Shown: positions 35,489 to 48,599, counted from the stretch's first letter. The stretch is 64,000 nucleotides of DNA from Sisyra terminalis (GCA_958496175.1 OY292274.1:61452630-61516629); one strand, 5' to 3'. Made by a program: numbers and translations. Notes: generated by a model from the letters alone, not told the origin.

Positions 35489-35929
35489 AATCTATAAAGC
35501 CCATATTGGCTATAAAGATTCCCATTAATATTCACTAAGGTAAGAGTGGTTACAGATGCTAAGATATCATGGATATTATATCAGCTAAAAATTCATCCGA
35601 TCTGCTAAAGGTAGCAGCACAATCCTCATACTAATTTTCGAAAAATTCTACTTGGTATTTGAAAACTGAGATTACAATCTTTAGATTTTAATGTTAATCC
35701 GGTTAATCCCATATTTTTTATAGAATAACATGACAAAAAAAAATGGAAATGAAGGTAATTTTCGCCATCCTAAGCTTCTTAATTGTATTCAAGGCTTACA
35801 AAACCAATTCATATTTCTCTGTAAAATAAAGACAAATCATAAGTGTTTTATATTTTTGGGTTGAACTCATAAACCATTCTAAACCAACATTTTTTTACAG
35901 TGTCGGCTTCTTACAAAACTGAATTTAAC

Positions 35930-36900
35930 GAGTAAATGCACCTACGTTTAAATTGCATTTGAAGTCTGCGTTGTTGGTCTCAATCGCGCGTATCCGATGC
36001 ATTTGCAATGCATGAAATAATATAAAAGGCAAAAAATAGCAAATAGGCATTACGTATTTGTGTAACGTGGCTATCACGAAATAATAAAACTTGTTTAAAT
36101 AATTTACGGAAATCATGAAATTGTTGCAAACATTAGGCAACAGGTAATTTTTTCTATTGAATTTATGCACATCGAAAACCCTAATAAAATGTTATTTCAT
36201 CGCAAAAAATACGGCAAATTTACCTGCAAAGTCTAAACACCAAGTCATTATAGTTCCACGCGAACCTTTTTTTATTCGGTAATTCAATATAAAACGCACA
36301 AGTTCACTGATCTTCGCTCAAATATATATATATATAAGTTATTCGGGCTAATAAAAAAGCCGAAGATGACAAAACCACTTTTTTCCGTGTTTGTTTTATT
36401 ACATATTTTTTTGTTGTTTAATTCAAGTGCCATTGAGCTTTTGAAATTTATTTGAGGAAATTAAACTCCGAATGGGAATAGAGTACAAATTTTTTCATTT
36501 TTCAATAGTTCAATAATTTTTTATGGCGTCGTAAATTGACAACGAGTTCTCGAAAGTATTTCATTGATGCGATCGATTCGATCACAATCCATTTGAAATT
36601 CAATCAACCAACCGTTGAACAAAAGGCTACAATTCTATTAAGTCTTCAATTATGGCTTGATTTCCAGTAATAATTCAGTGGTGTGTGCATTCGATTTTGT
36701 CCTATAAAAACTTGTAACAACTAATGGACACCCAATTAAGTTAATACGGTAATATTTTTGGTTGGAGGTCCCATCGTACGTGTTGTATGACAGGTTTCGG
36801 TTAAATTATTCCGTTTTTGATTGGTAACCATACAGGCAACGAACGCCAGTATAGTGCTCATGAAAAAGTGCATTTTTGTTAAATTCAATTAAGAGCATTG
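35930..36900. other. Low-repeat island, unassigned
   Basis: Less AT-rich than its surroundings, with CpG-containing motifs (about 35960-36010, 36540-36610, 36770-36860) and no repeat copies in the window. No frame with splice support. It could be regulatory DNA; that is inference from composition only. Confidence 0.3.
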
Positions 36901-37111
36901 CATTTTTTCTACCAACAAAAATGAGGCTTGAATTTGAATGTAAATGGAGCAACAATCGATACAAAATGCTGGCGGAATCAAGGCTTGTTACTGCATTTTT
37001 GCAATTTTTGTCGCATGCTGAAGAAATTAATATTTTTAAGAAAAACCTGACTCTTTTTTCAATGTTAAAATTCGGGTTGTTAACAGCGGTTTAATTGAAT
37101 AAAATGCTGAT

Positions 37112-37863
37112 TTTCGATCATATGCAATTTTACTTTTTAAAAATTATATGAGTAATTGAATTAAAGTAAATGATTGGAATACAAATGATTTTGATTATTT
37201 TTTACAAAACATCAAAAGTAGATCATTTCTATATCATTTTTTTAACTAGTGGTTCTTCTTTCTTCCATTCACATCCTGAATACAAACAGCTATGAATATT
37301 TGCGTATATCTCCACTAAAAAATTGATTTTTGTTTAATTTCATACTTTTTTATAACCTTTTTCAAATCAAAAGCCGTTAGGGTGGTTTTCCCATACAAAC
37401 CAGGCTATACCTTTTATATGGAAAATTGTTTTTGATTAAGTCTTGCCAAACTTTGGGGTATTGTTCTGTGCAATATTCGGAATAAATTTCGATCATATGC
37501 AATTTTACTTTTTAAAAACTATATGAGTAATGACTTAAAGTAAATGATTGGAATACAAATGATATTGATTATTTTTTACAAAACATTAAAAGTAGATCAT
37601 TTCTATATCATTCTCTTTAACCAGTGGTTCTTCTTTTTTCGTCAATTGACATCCTGAAACAGCTATAAATATTTGCGTATATCTCCAAGAAAAAAAGGGA
37701 TTTTTGTTTAATTTCAAACTTCTTTATAATGTTTTTTAATTCAAAAAAGCCGCGGGGGTGGTTTTCCTATACAAACCAGGCTATACCCTATATATGGACA
37801 ATTGTTTTTGATTAAGTTTTGTCAAACTTTGGGGTATTGTTCTGTGCAATATTCAGAATAAAT
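37112..37863. repeat. Tandem duplication of a 375-bp unit
   Basis: Unit 1 (37112-37486) and unit 2 (37487-37863) start TTTCGATCATATGCAATTTT and end near CAATATTC-GAATAAA. They are about 90 percent identical by eye, with small indels. The hAT-N1 copy C is inserted 26 bp after unit 2. Confidence 0.9.
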
Positions 37864-37888
37864 GAGTCAAAAAGCAGTAATATCCGAG

Positions 37889-38602
37889 CAGTGGCGTAGC
37901 TAGGTAACCAAGGGCCCTGGGGCAAATTAAAAAATGGGGCCCCACTGCTATGTAAACTGATTAGGATTTCTCAAATAAAAATATGAAATATACAAATACT
38001 TTAAAAATGCTAAGCTACTTAAGCTCTGTTTTGTGCACTGCAGGGCAGGTAATAAAAATATTAAACAATAACAACATAAATTACAATTAATACTTGGTAT
38101 AGGTTTGGCTAGTAAAACGAAATAGAGAAGATGCAAGGGTTTATTAAAATAACCCTTTTATTAAAGGGTTATTTTAAAATAACAATTATATTTACAATTT
38201 TTTCCTAGCTTTAGTTTTCGCAAAAGTATCAATGACTTTGTTTAAATCCAGGCTTGATGCAATTTTGTTTTCAATTGCTATTAGCGATAAATATCGGAGT
38301 CGAGTTTGGCCCATATTATTTCTTAAACAATTTTTTATTATTTTTAATTTGTTAAATGACCTTTCAGCTGCTGCAGAAGTGACAGGAATTGTAAAGAATT
38401 ATAACATTGCTGTAAATACTTCCGTTAGGTCGCATTCTAGCACTCCATATTTGCTCATAATTTCCTTACATAATTGGTGAACTTCCAACTGAATTTCCAA
38501 AAGTTCAGTTCGATCGAAATTTCTGGTAAGGATTCGAGGGCCCCCTGAGCTTGAGGGCCCCGGGGCACTGCCCCGCCTAGCCCCTAGGTAGCTACCCCAC
38601 TG
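37889..38602 (-). mobile_element. hAT-N1, copy C with transposase remnant
   Basis: Full-length-like 714-bp copy with a perfect 8-bp target duplication TATCCGAG (37881-37888 and 38603-38610). Ends are CAGTGGCGTAGCTAGGTAAC and the inverted CTAGGTAGCTACCCCACTG. The interior on the minus strand encodes the C-terminal dimerisation region of a hAT transposase (VTSAAAERSFNKL-like block near 38340-38390), with stops. The plus-strand frame here is a shadow. The perfect target duplication suggests this is the youngest copy. Confidence 0.95.
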
Positions 38603-39777
38603 TATCCGAGTTATTTTGCATCAGAGTCCGAACTTGTATAAATTTTACAAAGCCTAATCTACTGATTAAAATGACTAGTATGTCGGCTTAATAAAAATAA
38701 ATTTTATACAAAACTTTGGAATTTTGCATCGAAATAACTCAGAAAAACGGACCATGGGCAATAATGGTTATTAAACCGTTTCCTCAAAAAATCGTACCGA
38801 ATAGTATTCCGAAATTTGACTAAAAATCATTGCCTTGTAGAAATTTACGTAATCCTTTATCTTATAAGCGTTTATCTTGTTAAATCTTAACAGAAAAAAA
38901 AATAGAAATTAATATATGTAAGTACTTCCTTATTAGAAGATTTCTTTATGTTAAATTGAAGAATCTTTCTTTAATAATCCTTCTTTCCATCTAGGTCTTC
39001 CTAAAATGTTTATGAATAACAACATATACATACTTTCAAGAATGTAGGTATTGAGAGTTTCTAATTTCATCTCTGAACAAATATTTTTTCGCATTGCTCC
39101 TCTTCACTATCAAATTACCCTTCCACCCTTGAAGAATGTAGGCTTCACTTAAGAAAACATTGTTTAGTGACTATATTTTTTTCCTTCGAAGTTCTTCGCA
39201 AAACCATTTGATAAATGATAAAATATATTTTCCTTGATTTGAGGTTCTGGAACTTATCTGGCTTGAAAGACAGGACATATTCCTCTTTCATTACCAATAC
39301 TAGCTAAGAATCAAAATATAAGTCAACCGTAATCTAAAATAAAATTCAGCATTAAATCTAAGGAGTACAATTAATTTTATTCGCGGAATCTTGGAGATGT
39401 GTACCTTAATGTTGACATTATCTAAACGACAAATTGTTCAGTATAAAGATCTTTTTCCACTCTGGAACGGATAAAAATCTACTAACGTGCTAGTATTGGC
39501 CAATATTGATTTAATGCTCTGTCTTTATTATCTATTGAAGCTTAATTAGTGCAAGAATTTGATTACAATGATATAATTGACATTTTTGCATAAACCAAAG
39601 CTAGGGAGAGGAAAATAATATCTTCAGTGAAGTTATAGAAAACTTTGAAAAAAAAATTGGAATTAATAAATTACATTTAAAAATTTTATGTTAATTCATA
39701 AGAAGTTTTGTAAAAACGAATATAAATAGATGTTTTATCCAGATTGTTTAACATATTATATATATTAAATAATGAAT

Positions 39778-39814
39778 GGGGCCTAGGGCAGCTTCGGATT
39801 TAAATCCGCCACTG
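39778..39814 (-). mobile_element. One end of another hAT-like element
   Basis: Minus strand begins CAGTGGCGGATTTAAATCCG then AAGCTGCCCTAGGCCCC. A similar end occurs at 20044-20077. The partner terminus was not found. Confidence 0.4.
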
Positions 39815-39949
39815 AGTGTAACTTAGATATTTAAGAATTCCACATTAAGAAGGAAAATGGCGTTTTCTTCTTTCATACATTAGATTAATGAATAATTTCC
39901 CAATTCCATTAAAATAAATTACCAGAAACGTTTATTAAAACATGTATCG

Positions 39950-40200
39950 GGATATAACTCGTTTATTTTGAAAGTGGCGTAAGTCCATTTCAAGGACGGT
40001 CTATATGGTGATTCTTCTTCTTGTAACTAGAACAAAGTAACTGCTAAGTTTTCAGAAATTACTGATTTCATTTTAGTTGTTATCAAAAACGCCAATTATT
40101 CCCTCCTATTTAGTATCTTATGTTCCTATGGTTAATAATACTATAGGAATTGTTCTTGGCATGGACTTAACTCACTTTCAAAATAAACGGCGCATATAAT
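39950..40200. mobile_element. Small MITE with TTTATTTTGAAAGTG ends
   Basis: Inverted ends: CGTTTATTTTGAAAGTGGCG at left and CCGTTTATTTTGAAAGTGAG at right, followed on both sides by TTAAGTCCAT-like or GTAAGTCCAT sequence. About 250 bp, no frame. Target duplication not clear. Confidence 0.65.
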
Positions 40201-40668
40201 TCTTAACTAAAAATTAGTATCACTGTTGTTCCTATTATTTAATTTACTGATATTTGATAGATTTATTCAATTAAAATTGTAAATTTAAAATTATGTTGTT
40301 TAAAACCATTGAATGAAGTGAATTTATATACAGAAGATTCTTACAATAAATAAATATACAGTCATCGGAAATTATACACTTGTAAAAATTAACCAGCAGC
40401 AAAAATGAGTTTGACATGATTGCTATAAAACAAGAGATCTGAGAGTAATCTCTTAAAAATATATTTCTTTCAGAACTTTATTATCGTTTATTGCATAATT
40501 GAGATAAATTTAAAATCATTAATGATCCTTTTGCTTTCTTTATGAAAATCCAGTGAGGAAAATCAATGATTTTTATGGAGAAAAACATAAAGCTAATAAT
40601 TTTTAAATAAATAATGAATTTGTATTGATTCAATCGTAAATTGCCCTAATATGTTAGAAACTCAAACT

Positions 40669-41385
40669 TTAAGGGGTTACATACAGTTAGCATTTTCAAA
40701 TAATCGATTTTTTTTCTTAATGTAAATACATTTAAGAATACATACAGAAAATTTCATAACGTTCCGGTGAATATTTACGAAGTTACACTCAAATTTGAAA
40801 AAAAAATGTATCCTATGTAAAATGCTTTTCAAACTTTAAACGCGTTTTTTTCGAAATGATGTTTTCAAAGTCGGTGACCAACATTACTCCAAAACGGCTA
40901 AACCGATTAGTCTCAAATTTAAACACGAGCTTCTTAAATATATTTCTTAGTAATTAATCGAAGATTTTTTCTCACCAATAAATATTATTTTTTTTTATAT
41001 ACAATTTAGGGTCGAAATTTTGGTCAAAATTTTTTTTTTTTTTGAGAAACCGCCATTTTGTTAAAAAAATATTTTGCTTATTCCTTCGATTAATTACTAG
41101 ATTTAACATTATTTTAACGAAATTTGTTTGGTTTTTTAAATTCAGAGGATCCAGTTCAGAGATATAGTGGTCACCGCAAAACGCCTTTTTTGAGAGGAGC
41201 TCCCGGAGATCAGCTGTAGCTCTTTTCCAAATATATATTTTTACTAATACTAAGTCTTAAAATACAGTTAAAATATACCAAAATATGTGTGTAAATTTTT
41301 AGATCAATAAATTAAAAAGTTTTCTCTGAAAAAATTCTGGAAAATTTGCTTTTTTTCGGTCTTCTAACTGTATATAACCCCTTAA
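40669..41385. mobile_element. TTAA-flanked MITE (piggyBac-like), copy 2 type
   Basis: TTAA on both sides (40669-40672, 41382-41385). TIR GGGGTTACATACAGTTAG at left and GGGGTTATATACAGTTAG at right (17 of 18). The 717-bp interior has no long frame but contains an internal inverted repeat (about 40954-41000 against 41080-41105, TAATTAATCGAAG). Same layout as 2269-2998 with different ends. Confidence 0.8.
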
Positions 41386-41399
41386 TGTGAACCCCAATA

Positions 41400-42400
41400 G
41401 ATAAGTATATTCAGTAGGTAAATGGAAGCGTGAGAAATGTTTAATGTGAGTTTATATATCATTCTTCCGACACACAATTCAATTAAAATGCACCAAGAAA
41501 TGATTAATGTCTCCAAGTCCTGTCCCTTTTCGTATGCATTTTAACGAACATCGAACAAAATCCTTCACTTTCACTTGCATTAACATCATATAACTCCTAA
41601 GCAATTTCATCATTTGCCATTATTAATTAGCAAACATTCAATTACCATAAGAGTTATGAAATTGGTGTGAAATTATTTTGAAATTAAATATAAATTTGGA
41701 TGAATAAAACAATCATTTTTTGCAAGGGTTTTTCGCCATAGGTATTTTCCACATTTGCGGTGATATAAAGAAAGCCGTATAATTGACCGTTGCTTGTCAT
41801 TAGTATGGCCGTCGGGTGTGGACCAACAGATGTAACAATTTTGGACCATTTAAAATCATTTTAAAATGAGAGAAAGGCGTTATTAATTCATATCGGTACA
41901 AGCATCAATATATATGCTTTCAGTCCCTGATCACATTATCAACATTAAGTTGGAAATAATTCAACAATTTCGTCTAATTAAAATTATAACAGCACTTTGG
42001 TACGATAAGATTTATTTGGATAATTAACTGAAAATGGCAATTAATTAACGAGAAAACTCGGAATTAGTTTGTGGTAAGCGATTGCGAGAAATGATAAATT
42101 TCGTTCATGGCAAATTATTTTTGTAAAATTACCACCATGGACGGTGTGTGGAGACTTTAATTGATATTTTGCAATTTTTATTTGGGTACGATGATGATAT
42201 TTCATGTGTCTGTTTACGTTAAGTTTATTATATGTATTGATATAATTAATAATTCGCACATATAAGACTTAAGACAAGTTTCATTTAATTAATAAGCTGG
42301 AAACGGAAAGCCAAGGCGTGAACTAAACGCAACAAATCGAGGCCCCCGTGTGGTGTGTGAGATCTTCGATTAGTCAACTTTTAATAATTTTTTTATGGCT
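41400..42400. other. Low-repeat island, unassigned
   Basis: Unique-looking DNA with AT-hook and homeodomain-like TAATTA cores and scattered CpG-containing blocks (41745-41830, 42300-42360). No repeat copy and no supported frame. Candidate regulatory DNA by composition only. Confidence 0.3.
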
Positions 42401-42837
42401 AATCGATTTTTTATGGCTTATTTTTCATATTGTCTCTTCATCAATATTAATTTCCATAATATTATTCCGTAGACATTATAATCCTACAAGAAAAAAAAAC
42501 AATTCAATTAAATCAATTTTAAAATGGAACAACTTATACTTACCTTCTTTTTTATAAGTGCCCGTGTTGAAAACCGTAACCAAAAGACCGATAAATATAG
42601 TTCATTTTTTATATTATTTAAAAATACACTTCCTCAACATATACTTGTACTGCTATCCAATCTATCTAAAAAAAGAAAAAAATAACATAAGCTACAATTA
42701 GCGTTGCCACCAAAGATGAAAGCAGAACTTTTTGCCACAAGGAAAATAAAAACCACGACTCAAAAAAAATATAAATACTACAACTAAATCCACGGTAAAA
42801 AAATAATACTTTCTTCAAATCTTTACTAGTCACACAT

Positions 42838-43179
42838 TTATATACCACGACCTGAAAACGAATGCATTAATTCATCCAATTTTTCCCGTTGATGTCTTAA
42901 TTGTACGATTCTAAATTGGGTTTTATTGCAATATATAACCGCGAGGACTTGCATATATTTATTTATGATTTCAATGAGCAATTTGTTCGAAATGAATAAA
43001 AGCAGGGTGGTAGATATTTTGATTGAAAGAATTATGAATTTTATGTTCGTTTGGAAGTCTTGGAAGGAACGACAAGCATAAATGCTCACAATAAAACTAA
43101 AGAAGTGGAAATCAAGTTGATTAAAATGAAAAATTTTAAATGTTTGCAATAAATTATTCTGACAAAACCATACCTTCAA
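42838..43179 (-). other. 113-codon open frame, unrecognised
   Basis: One of the longest frames outside the channel gene. It has an acceptor-like ttttgtcag at about 43165 on the minus strand. It encodes a hydrophobic protein with two possible membrane segments and ends LRHQREKLDELMHSFSG, after which CAG|gtcgtg could be a donor. The pattern faintly recalls insect chemoreceptor N-terminal exons, but I recognise no defining motif. Codon content (many I, L, F, N, K) equals chance expectation at this AT content. Confidence 0.2.
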
Positions 43180-43639
43180 AAAATTTATTCTACATATTCG
43201 AGACTAAGGCTAGAATTCATAGGTCTGAGTTCATAGTTTGTACTTATCCTTGCTTGCATTTATTATACTTAGGACTTTGTTACATAAATTCTATTGATTT
43301 TAAGTAATTTTATTTAAACATACATTTTTACGATATTTTATGTTACTCCTGTTTTGATTCTGCCAATTCCAAACATTCATCAATAAATCCTAATTCTGGG
43401 TGTCCAGTTTTCTTTTAAACACAAATTCCATGATTTTCCAAAGCAAAATTCCATTTTTGGGTCAGATCGATACAATGGAGTCGAATTTATCAGTACTTAT
43501 AGATCAATTGGCCACAATAAGAATCTCGAGAAAAAGAAATACAAATAATATAAATAAAACTACTCGTTTGACAAAAGTTCACCCTTAATCGGACGGTGGA
43601 TAGTAAACTAGTGCAGAAAAACTACATCCGAATTATTAG

Positions 43640-44045
43640 CTTGTAAAAAATGGAAAAAATTAGTGGAGACTCATGCTCGACTTACCACTAGAATTCAAGG
43701 ATATAAAGTAGGATAAATTCTAGAAAAGCTTTTCCACAAAAGGATTCTTCCTATCCTGGAAACCAAAAATATTATTTCCCACCATCAATTCGATTTTGGC
43801 TCCTTTCATTCTAAGACTCAACAGTGTTTTATAATAGTCGACACTATTTCTGGAACCCTTGATAATAAGTGCCTTAGGGTTTTTCTGGATGTTCCTCAGG
43901 TTTAATCACGTATGGTATCCTGGACTCTTATATAAGCTTAAGGCAATTCTACCTTCCCAATATGTCCTTATCCTACAATCCTATTTATCAAATCGTAGTT
44001 TCAGACAAGGATCTAATTACTCTATTAGATATTTAAAAAAATAAT
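43640..44045 (+). pseudogene. Jockey-type LINE reverse transcriptase fragment
   Basis: Conceptual translation gives ILEKLFHKRILPILETKNII and HHQFDFGSFHS, matching RT domain blocks 1-2 of jockey-like LINEs (LEKLL..RL.P.L...IIPDHQFGFR). After VFLDVPQ a frameshift leads to HVWYPGLLYKLKAILPSQYV and LQSYLSNRSFRQ, the usual DKVWH-GLLYKL and L.SYL..R.F blocks. The catalytic YADD block is not present. A dead, truncated copy. Confidence 0.85.
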
Positions 44046-44543
44046 AATAAACAGAAAGTTATGTATTCTTAATATACTCGGCTATTCATCACTTCCTAAT
44101 TCAGGGTACCCAGTTCCTAATTCATCACAAACTCCCGAACTTTTCGTACCTTTTCAAAATTAACTTATTTTTTGCCCGTATTTATAAAAAAGGGACTCTT
44201 ATCAGTTTTATAGAAATGGAAGTAAGTTATAATTTTCCTCTATTAAACTTATGATTCTATACAGAGGTCAATACATAATTGGCATATTTACGATAACTTC
44301 TACATCTTGTCCAATCAAAATTCAAATCAAACAATGAAGAATTCAAATTTACAGCGATACTTTATAGACCTTTACCTTGACTCTTAGTTCAATGAAATAT
44401 GGTGACATTCCTCAGCTTTCCAGGTTTCCCAGACCACTGGACATCCTGCAACTTTAGTATAAAACTTTAATTTATGATCAAAAATTTTTTATTGTAGAAT
44501 ATGCAGAAAGGAGTAATTTGTTAAACTTATTTGTTCTAAAAAT

Positions 44544-44768
44544 GGCTCATGTGGACTTTAGCACACCCACAATCTGGCAATGTTGCATTTTCGACTTTGT
44601 TTTTAATTTAATTCGCGATTAAATCGGTCCATAATGAAAATTTAGCCACAAAAGAGAGAATTATACCATATTAGAATTAAATAAACAAAAATATCGCGAA
44701 TTAAATTAAAAACAAAGTCGAAAATACAACGTTGCCAGATTATGGGTGTACTAAAGTACACTTGAGCC
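44544..44768. mobile_element. Palindromic MITE, 225 bp
   Basis: Left GGCTCATGTGGACTTTAGCA and right inverted GGCTCAAGTGTACTTTAGTA; arms stay complementary for about 80 bp (through GTTTTTAATTTAATTCGCGA) around a short centre. The inner block also occurs in the duplicated units at about 8985-9020 and 9985-10020. No coding capacity. Confidence 0.8.
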
Positions 44769-45899
44769 CTAAAAACAATAACTTAAGAAGAGATATTTAA
44801 AATTTATTTGGTCAAACAACTGTTTTGGTAAAGTGACAATCAAAATTCAAATTTTTAACCGACGAACTTTGTTAAGTTTGAAATGTTATGTTGTTTTTAC
44901 TTTATGAACTTTGAATTTCTCCTGCTGATATTATTACTTATAAAATTGTAAAAACTTACTTTTAAAATATTAAATATTATTCAAAATTATTTTAAATTGC
45001 ACTTTTTCTTTAAAAATAACCAACAATTAAAGTTTTCAATTAATTTAAAAAAATATTATTTTAATTTGACTTTACGATACCGAAAAGTTTATAAGTTCAG
45101 GTAAGTTTGATAAATCATTATAGTGTCAAAGAAAAAATTACTATTTTTTTTTTAATTTCAGGTTTATTCATTGAAAATCTATGTACATGTTTTACTTCGA
45201 TGAATTAAATATTATTTAAAAGATATTGAATAATCAAATTCCATTCCTCAAGTTTCAAATAATACGATTCAGCTATTGAAGATTTAAACCAAGAAGTTAT
45301 ATTAAATTATGCTAGATGTCGCTACGTTTACTGTAACATAAGCTTTTGAAATCAAGCTTCCTATTGAAACTGTTCTAAAAGATTAGCTTATAAATAAATC
45401 ATTATTTTAATGAAATACGTAAAAAAAATATTTAACGTCATAAATTTTTTTTTTTGTAAATAAGTTACAACCACTAGTAAAATTAAAATTAAGGGATGCT
45501 TCACATCTACTTATAGTCACGCAAGAAAAACAATTTACTGTATAAAAAAATAAATAGGTCATTAGCAAACAGTAATTATTCTTCTTCAACATCCACTGAT
45601 TTATGACAACGTTTCATTATTCTAATTCTCAGAAATTAACATATTAGAAAAAAGTGACAAGTAGACCCATTTCCTTGTTCTCGAACATACCTAAACCATG
45701 CAGGATATCTTTGAACATACATTAACTGCCTTTTATATAATAAAAAAAAGTCCAAATTGATTTCATAAACTTTATGTGTCAGTAGCAATTTCTTGAACGG
45801 CCAAGAATAAATAATTATCATGTGTAGATTGATTATTCGTGCAGTACAGTCTAATTATTATAACATTTATCATAAGATATTTCTGTGTGTGGTCCACCA

Positions 45900-46600
45900 A
45901 CGAATCATTAATTAAAGCTTTTTTATAATTAAATACGATCGTTCATATAGCTTCTGTGATATAATAAAACAATTTTGTTAATTCATCGTTCACGATTTGT
46001 GTGTCATTAGTATTTGATTTGCGATCTATCAACTTCTCTATTTGTGATCTAATAAATCATTTGAAATTATGTAATCAACTACTGTTCATTGTTCATTGAA
46101 GAAGTTTCAATACAAATAAATACTATGATTGAAAAATAGTAGCAATTTTTATAATTTCACTAAATTACTACAATTTTCTGTGTTTTTACAAAACTCATAA
46201 GTTTCGTAAATTGGAGAAGAAATAATAATTGAAGTAGTCAAGTGAACGTTTAAGTGAAATAATTTGCGTAAAATTTTTAAATACAGTTTTAGGCAAAAAC
46301 AAATTATGCGAATTAGTCACGTTTAAATCCTCAAGTCTTACATTTTTGTGTACAAATTACTTGAACGTGTAAATATTTTGTGTATATACCAAGAGAAAAT
46401 ATTTACATGTCGTGGCTTTAAATCACCAAAAATTAAATAAAATAACCGTTTCAAAATTGTTTCGCTGCAAGATATAGGGTAGGTGGGAATTTAAAATAAA
46501 AAATAAATAATAATAATAATAATATAATGGCAAAGTGGTTTACTGTTAAATGCAAACGTTGTAAAGGAAACAGGATAAAGATAAATGGGTTGAAGAAGGT
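45900..46600 (+). other. Possible 5' exon region, very uncertain
   Basis: A 24-codon frame MAKWFTVKCKRCKGNRIKIN ending at GAAG|gtaaag (46527-46598) follows an (AAT)n tract and a repeat-free stretch. It has a C-x2-C pair and a good donor. Without a following exon or known homologue it cannot be called a gene. Confidence 0.15.
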
Positions 46601-47686
46601 AAAGTTTCTGATGATATGGATTTTAAACTTTTGGTAGAATTAAATTAAAATAAAGAAATAAATTTTTTGTTGGTAATAATTCACATAATTCAAAAATAAC
46701 AGCTACAATTTTATACAATAGTACAATTGATTCCAGAATTACCACCAAATTAATTATTTTAATCCCTACCTTTCTGATAATTGAATTAAGAATGGTTTAA
46801 TCAAAAAGTTAATACGAGGTAGGAGTTTAAATTATATTTCTTTACTTTTAATCTTCCATATTACCTGGATTTCTTCTTTCATTATATAATAAACCTACCG
46901 ATGGGTCAGAATATATAACTTTGATATAATCGTATTAAAAGACTTAATTTCATAATACTTAAAAATATAATATTATTTACAAGAAAGGTGTAAGGTCTTG
47001 CAGTCACGGATTAGTTCAAATTTTGTAGGATGATACATTTAGTTTACCTGTCGATTAAAATTTATGGTTATTGGGACCACTACTCAAAATTTTTTAGATA
47101 TTTTCAATTGAAGATACAGTACATTAGTTAAATTCTGGTAATATTTTTAAATTAATTATTCTATTCCCGACGTGATTAACTAGCAGTTAAAGGATTTTTC
47201 TACTGTTTTTTCATGCAAAATGATTTTATTGTTTTGTAATAACTATTATTATATACTTATACGAATGATTATGAGAATAAAACTTTCATAAGGTTTCTAA
47301 TCATTAAAGGCATTTAATTTCCAATTTATTTAATCTAATATGTATCTTCATAAGTAAAAATAAAAAAAGAAGGTATTTGCCCTCCATAAAATTAAAATCG
47401 ACTCCTTACAAGGAAAAGGATCCATTACTGCTATATCCATTACATGTTATCTTTTTTTATATAACTGAACGAGTGAATTGGATTTTCAGTTGCAATTTTC
47501 CATTAAAAGAATATTAAGTAGTGGTTCCTATTACCACATACCAAAAGAGACCAACCTGCGGCTCCCTGGAAGATTATTTATGGCATTCGATAAATGTACC
47601 CAAGTTTTCTTTTCATTTTTGTGTTAATATATTTTAAAAAGGCTTTACAATTGAGATATTAGTCGACGTCGATTACTGTATTTTGG

Positions 47687-48161
47687 AAAGGGTCTAGCAG
47701 AATCGACATGGCGAGTTGGCCTCGAAATAGGAACCTATTTCGAAATTTATGTTAAAAATGTTGCTACATGTTGCTCATGTAGAAGCATAAAATACATTTT
47801 TTTTCGTGATTGTCATTTTTAGAGAACACATAAAAAAAAATATTTCATTTGTTTTTTGTGATTTTTTTTGTATTTTTTTTTTTTTCTAAAACTTTCAAAA
47901 AAATATATGATATACTCTGTAAAAAAATCTAAAGCCTCGCGTTAGTTTTACTTCTCTAGCTTAATTATTTTTTGAGATATATAACTTTGAAAAATAGCCA
48001 TACGGGGGGACATTTTTGCCCATACCACAAGGTCAAAGAGGAATTTGGTCACGAAAAGTATATAAAATGTGTTTGGATATCAAGCCGATATTTTAACATA
48101 AGTTTCGACATAGGTTCCTATTTGGGAGCCAACTCGCCATGTGGATCCTGCTAGACCCTTT
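47687..48161. mobile_element. Palindromic-end MITE, 475 bp
   Basis: TIRs AAAGGGTCTAGCAGAATCGA at left and AAAGGGTCTAGCAGGATCCA inverted at right, followed on both sides by CATGGCGAGTTGGC and AATAGGAACCTAT; about 75 bp of inverted similarity. No clear target duplication. The plus-strand frame at 47972-48154 crosses the right arm and is not a gene. Confidence 0.8.
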
Positions 48162-48599
48162 GTACCAGAATCGAAGTATGTCCTACAATGTACTTTCCTG
48201 AATCATAATCTTCCACTTTAAGATTCATGAAATTCAAACACCTGATCAGTATTTATAACTAACCTGCATCTCAAAGAATTACAGAGTAGTGCTGTCATTA
48301 ATTATGCACCAAATTTTAAAGAAATATCAAGAGAAATAAAATAAGTGGGTTTAATTTTTAATATCTAAATTCAAAACCCATATTTTGTACTTTTATTTAT
48401 GTTTTCAGTAAATATAATTTCCGTAAAAACAGTTTTAAATACGTATCTAATTTCAGCTCACAAAAAATTTAAATTTGGAAAAATGGCTTGAACTTTCAGG
48501 CAGCTTGGCCATCCCTACCATATGCTTTCATCAACAGGAAAACTTAATCTATCTTGATACAAAACTTGAACTAAAGTCCTTGCCTGCCCTCTCAAAAAT

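Noticed and set aside
35314..35535. 73-codon tyrosine/isoleucine-rich minus-strand frame
   Set aside because: Produced by the ATAAT microsatellite, which has no stop in that frame.
38232..38480. 82-codon plus-strand frame
   Set aside because: Antisense to the hAT transposase remnant in hAT-N1 copy C.
46527..46598. Start exon of a zinc-ribbon-like protein
   Set aside because: Only 24 codons with one C-x2-C pair; no second exon or homologue. Listed only as a very uncertain region.
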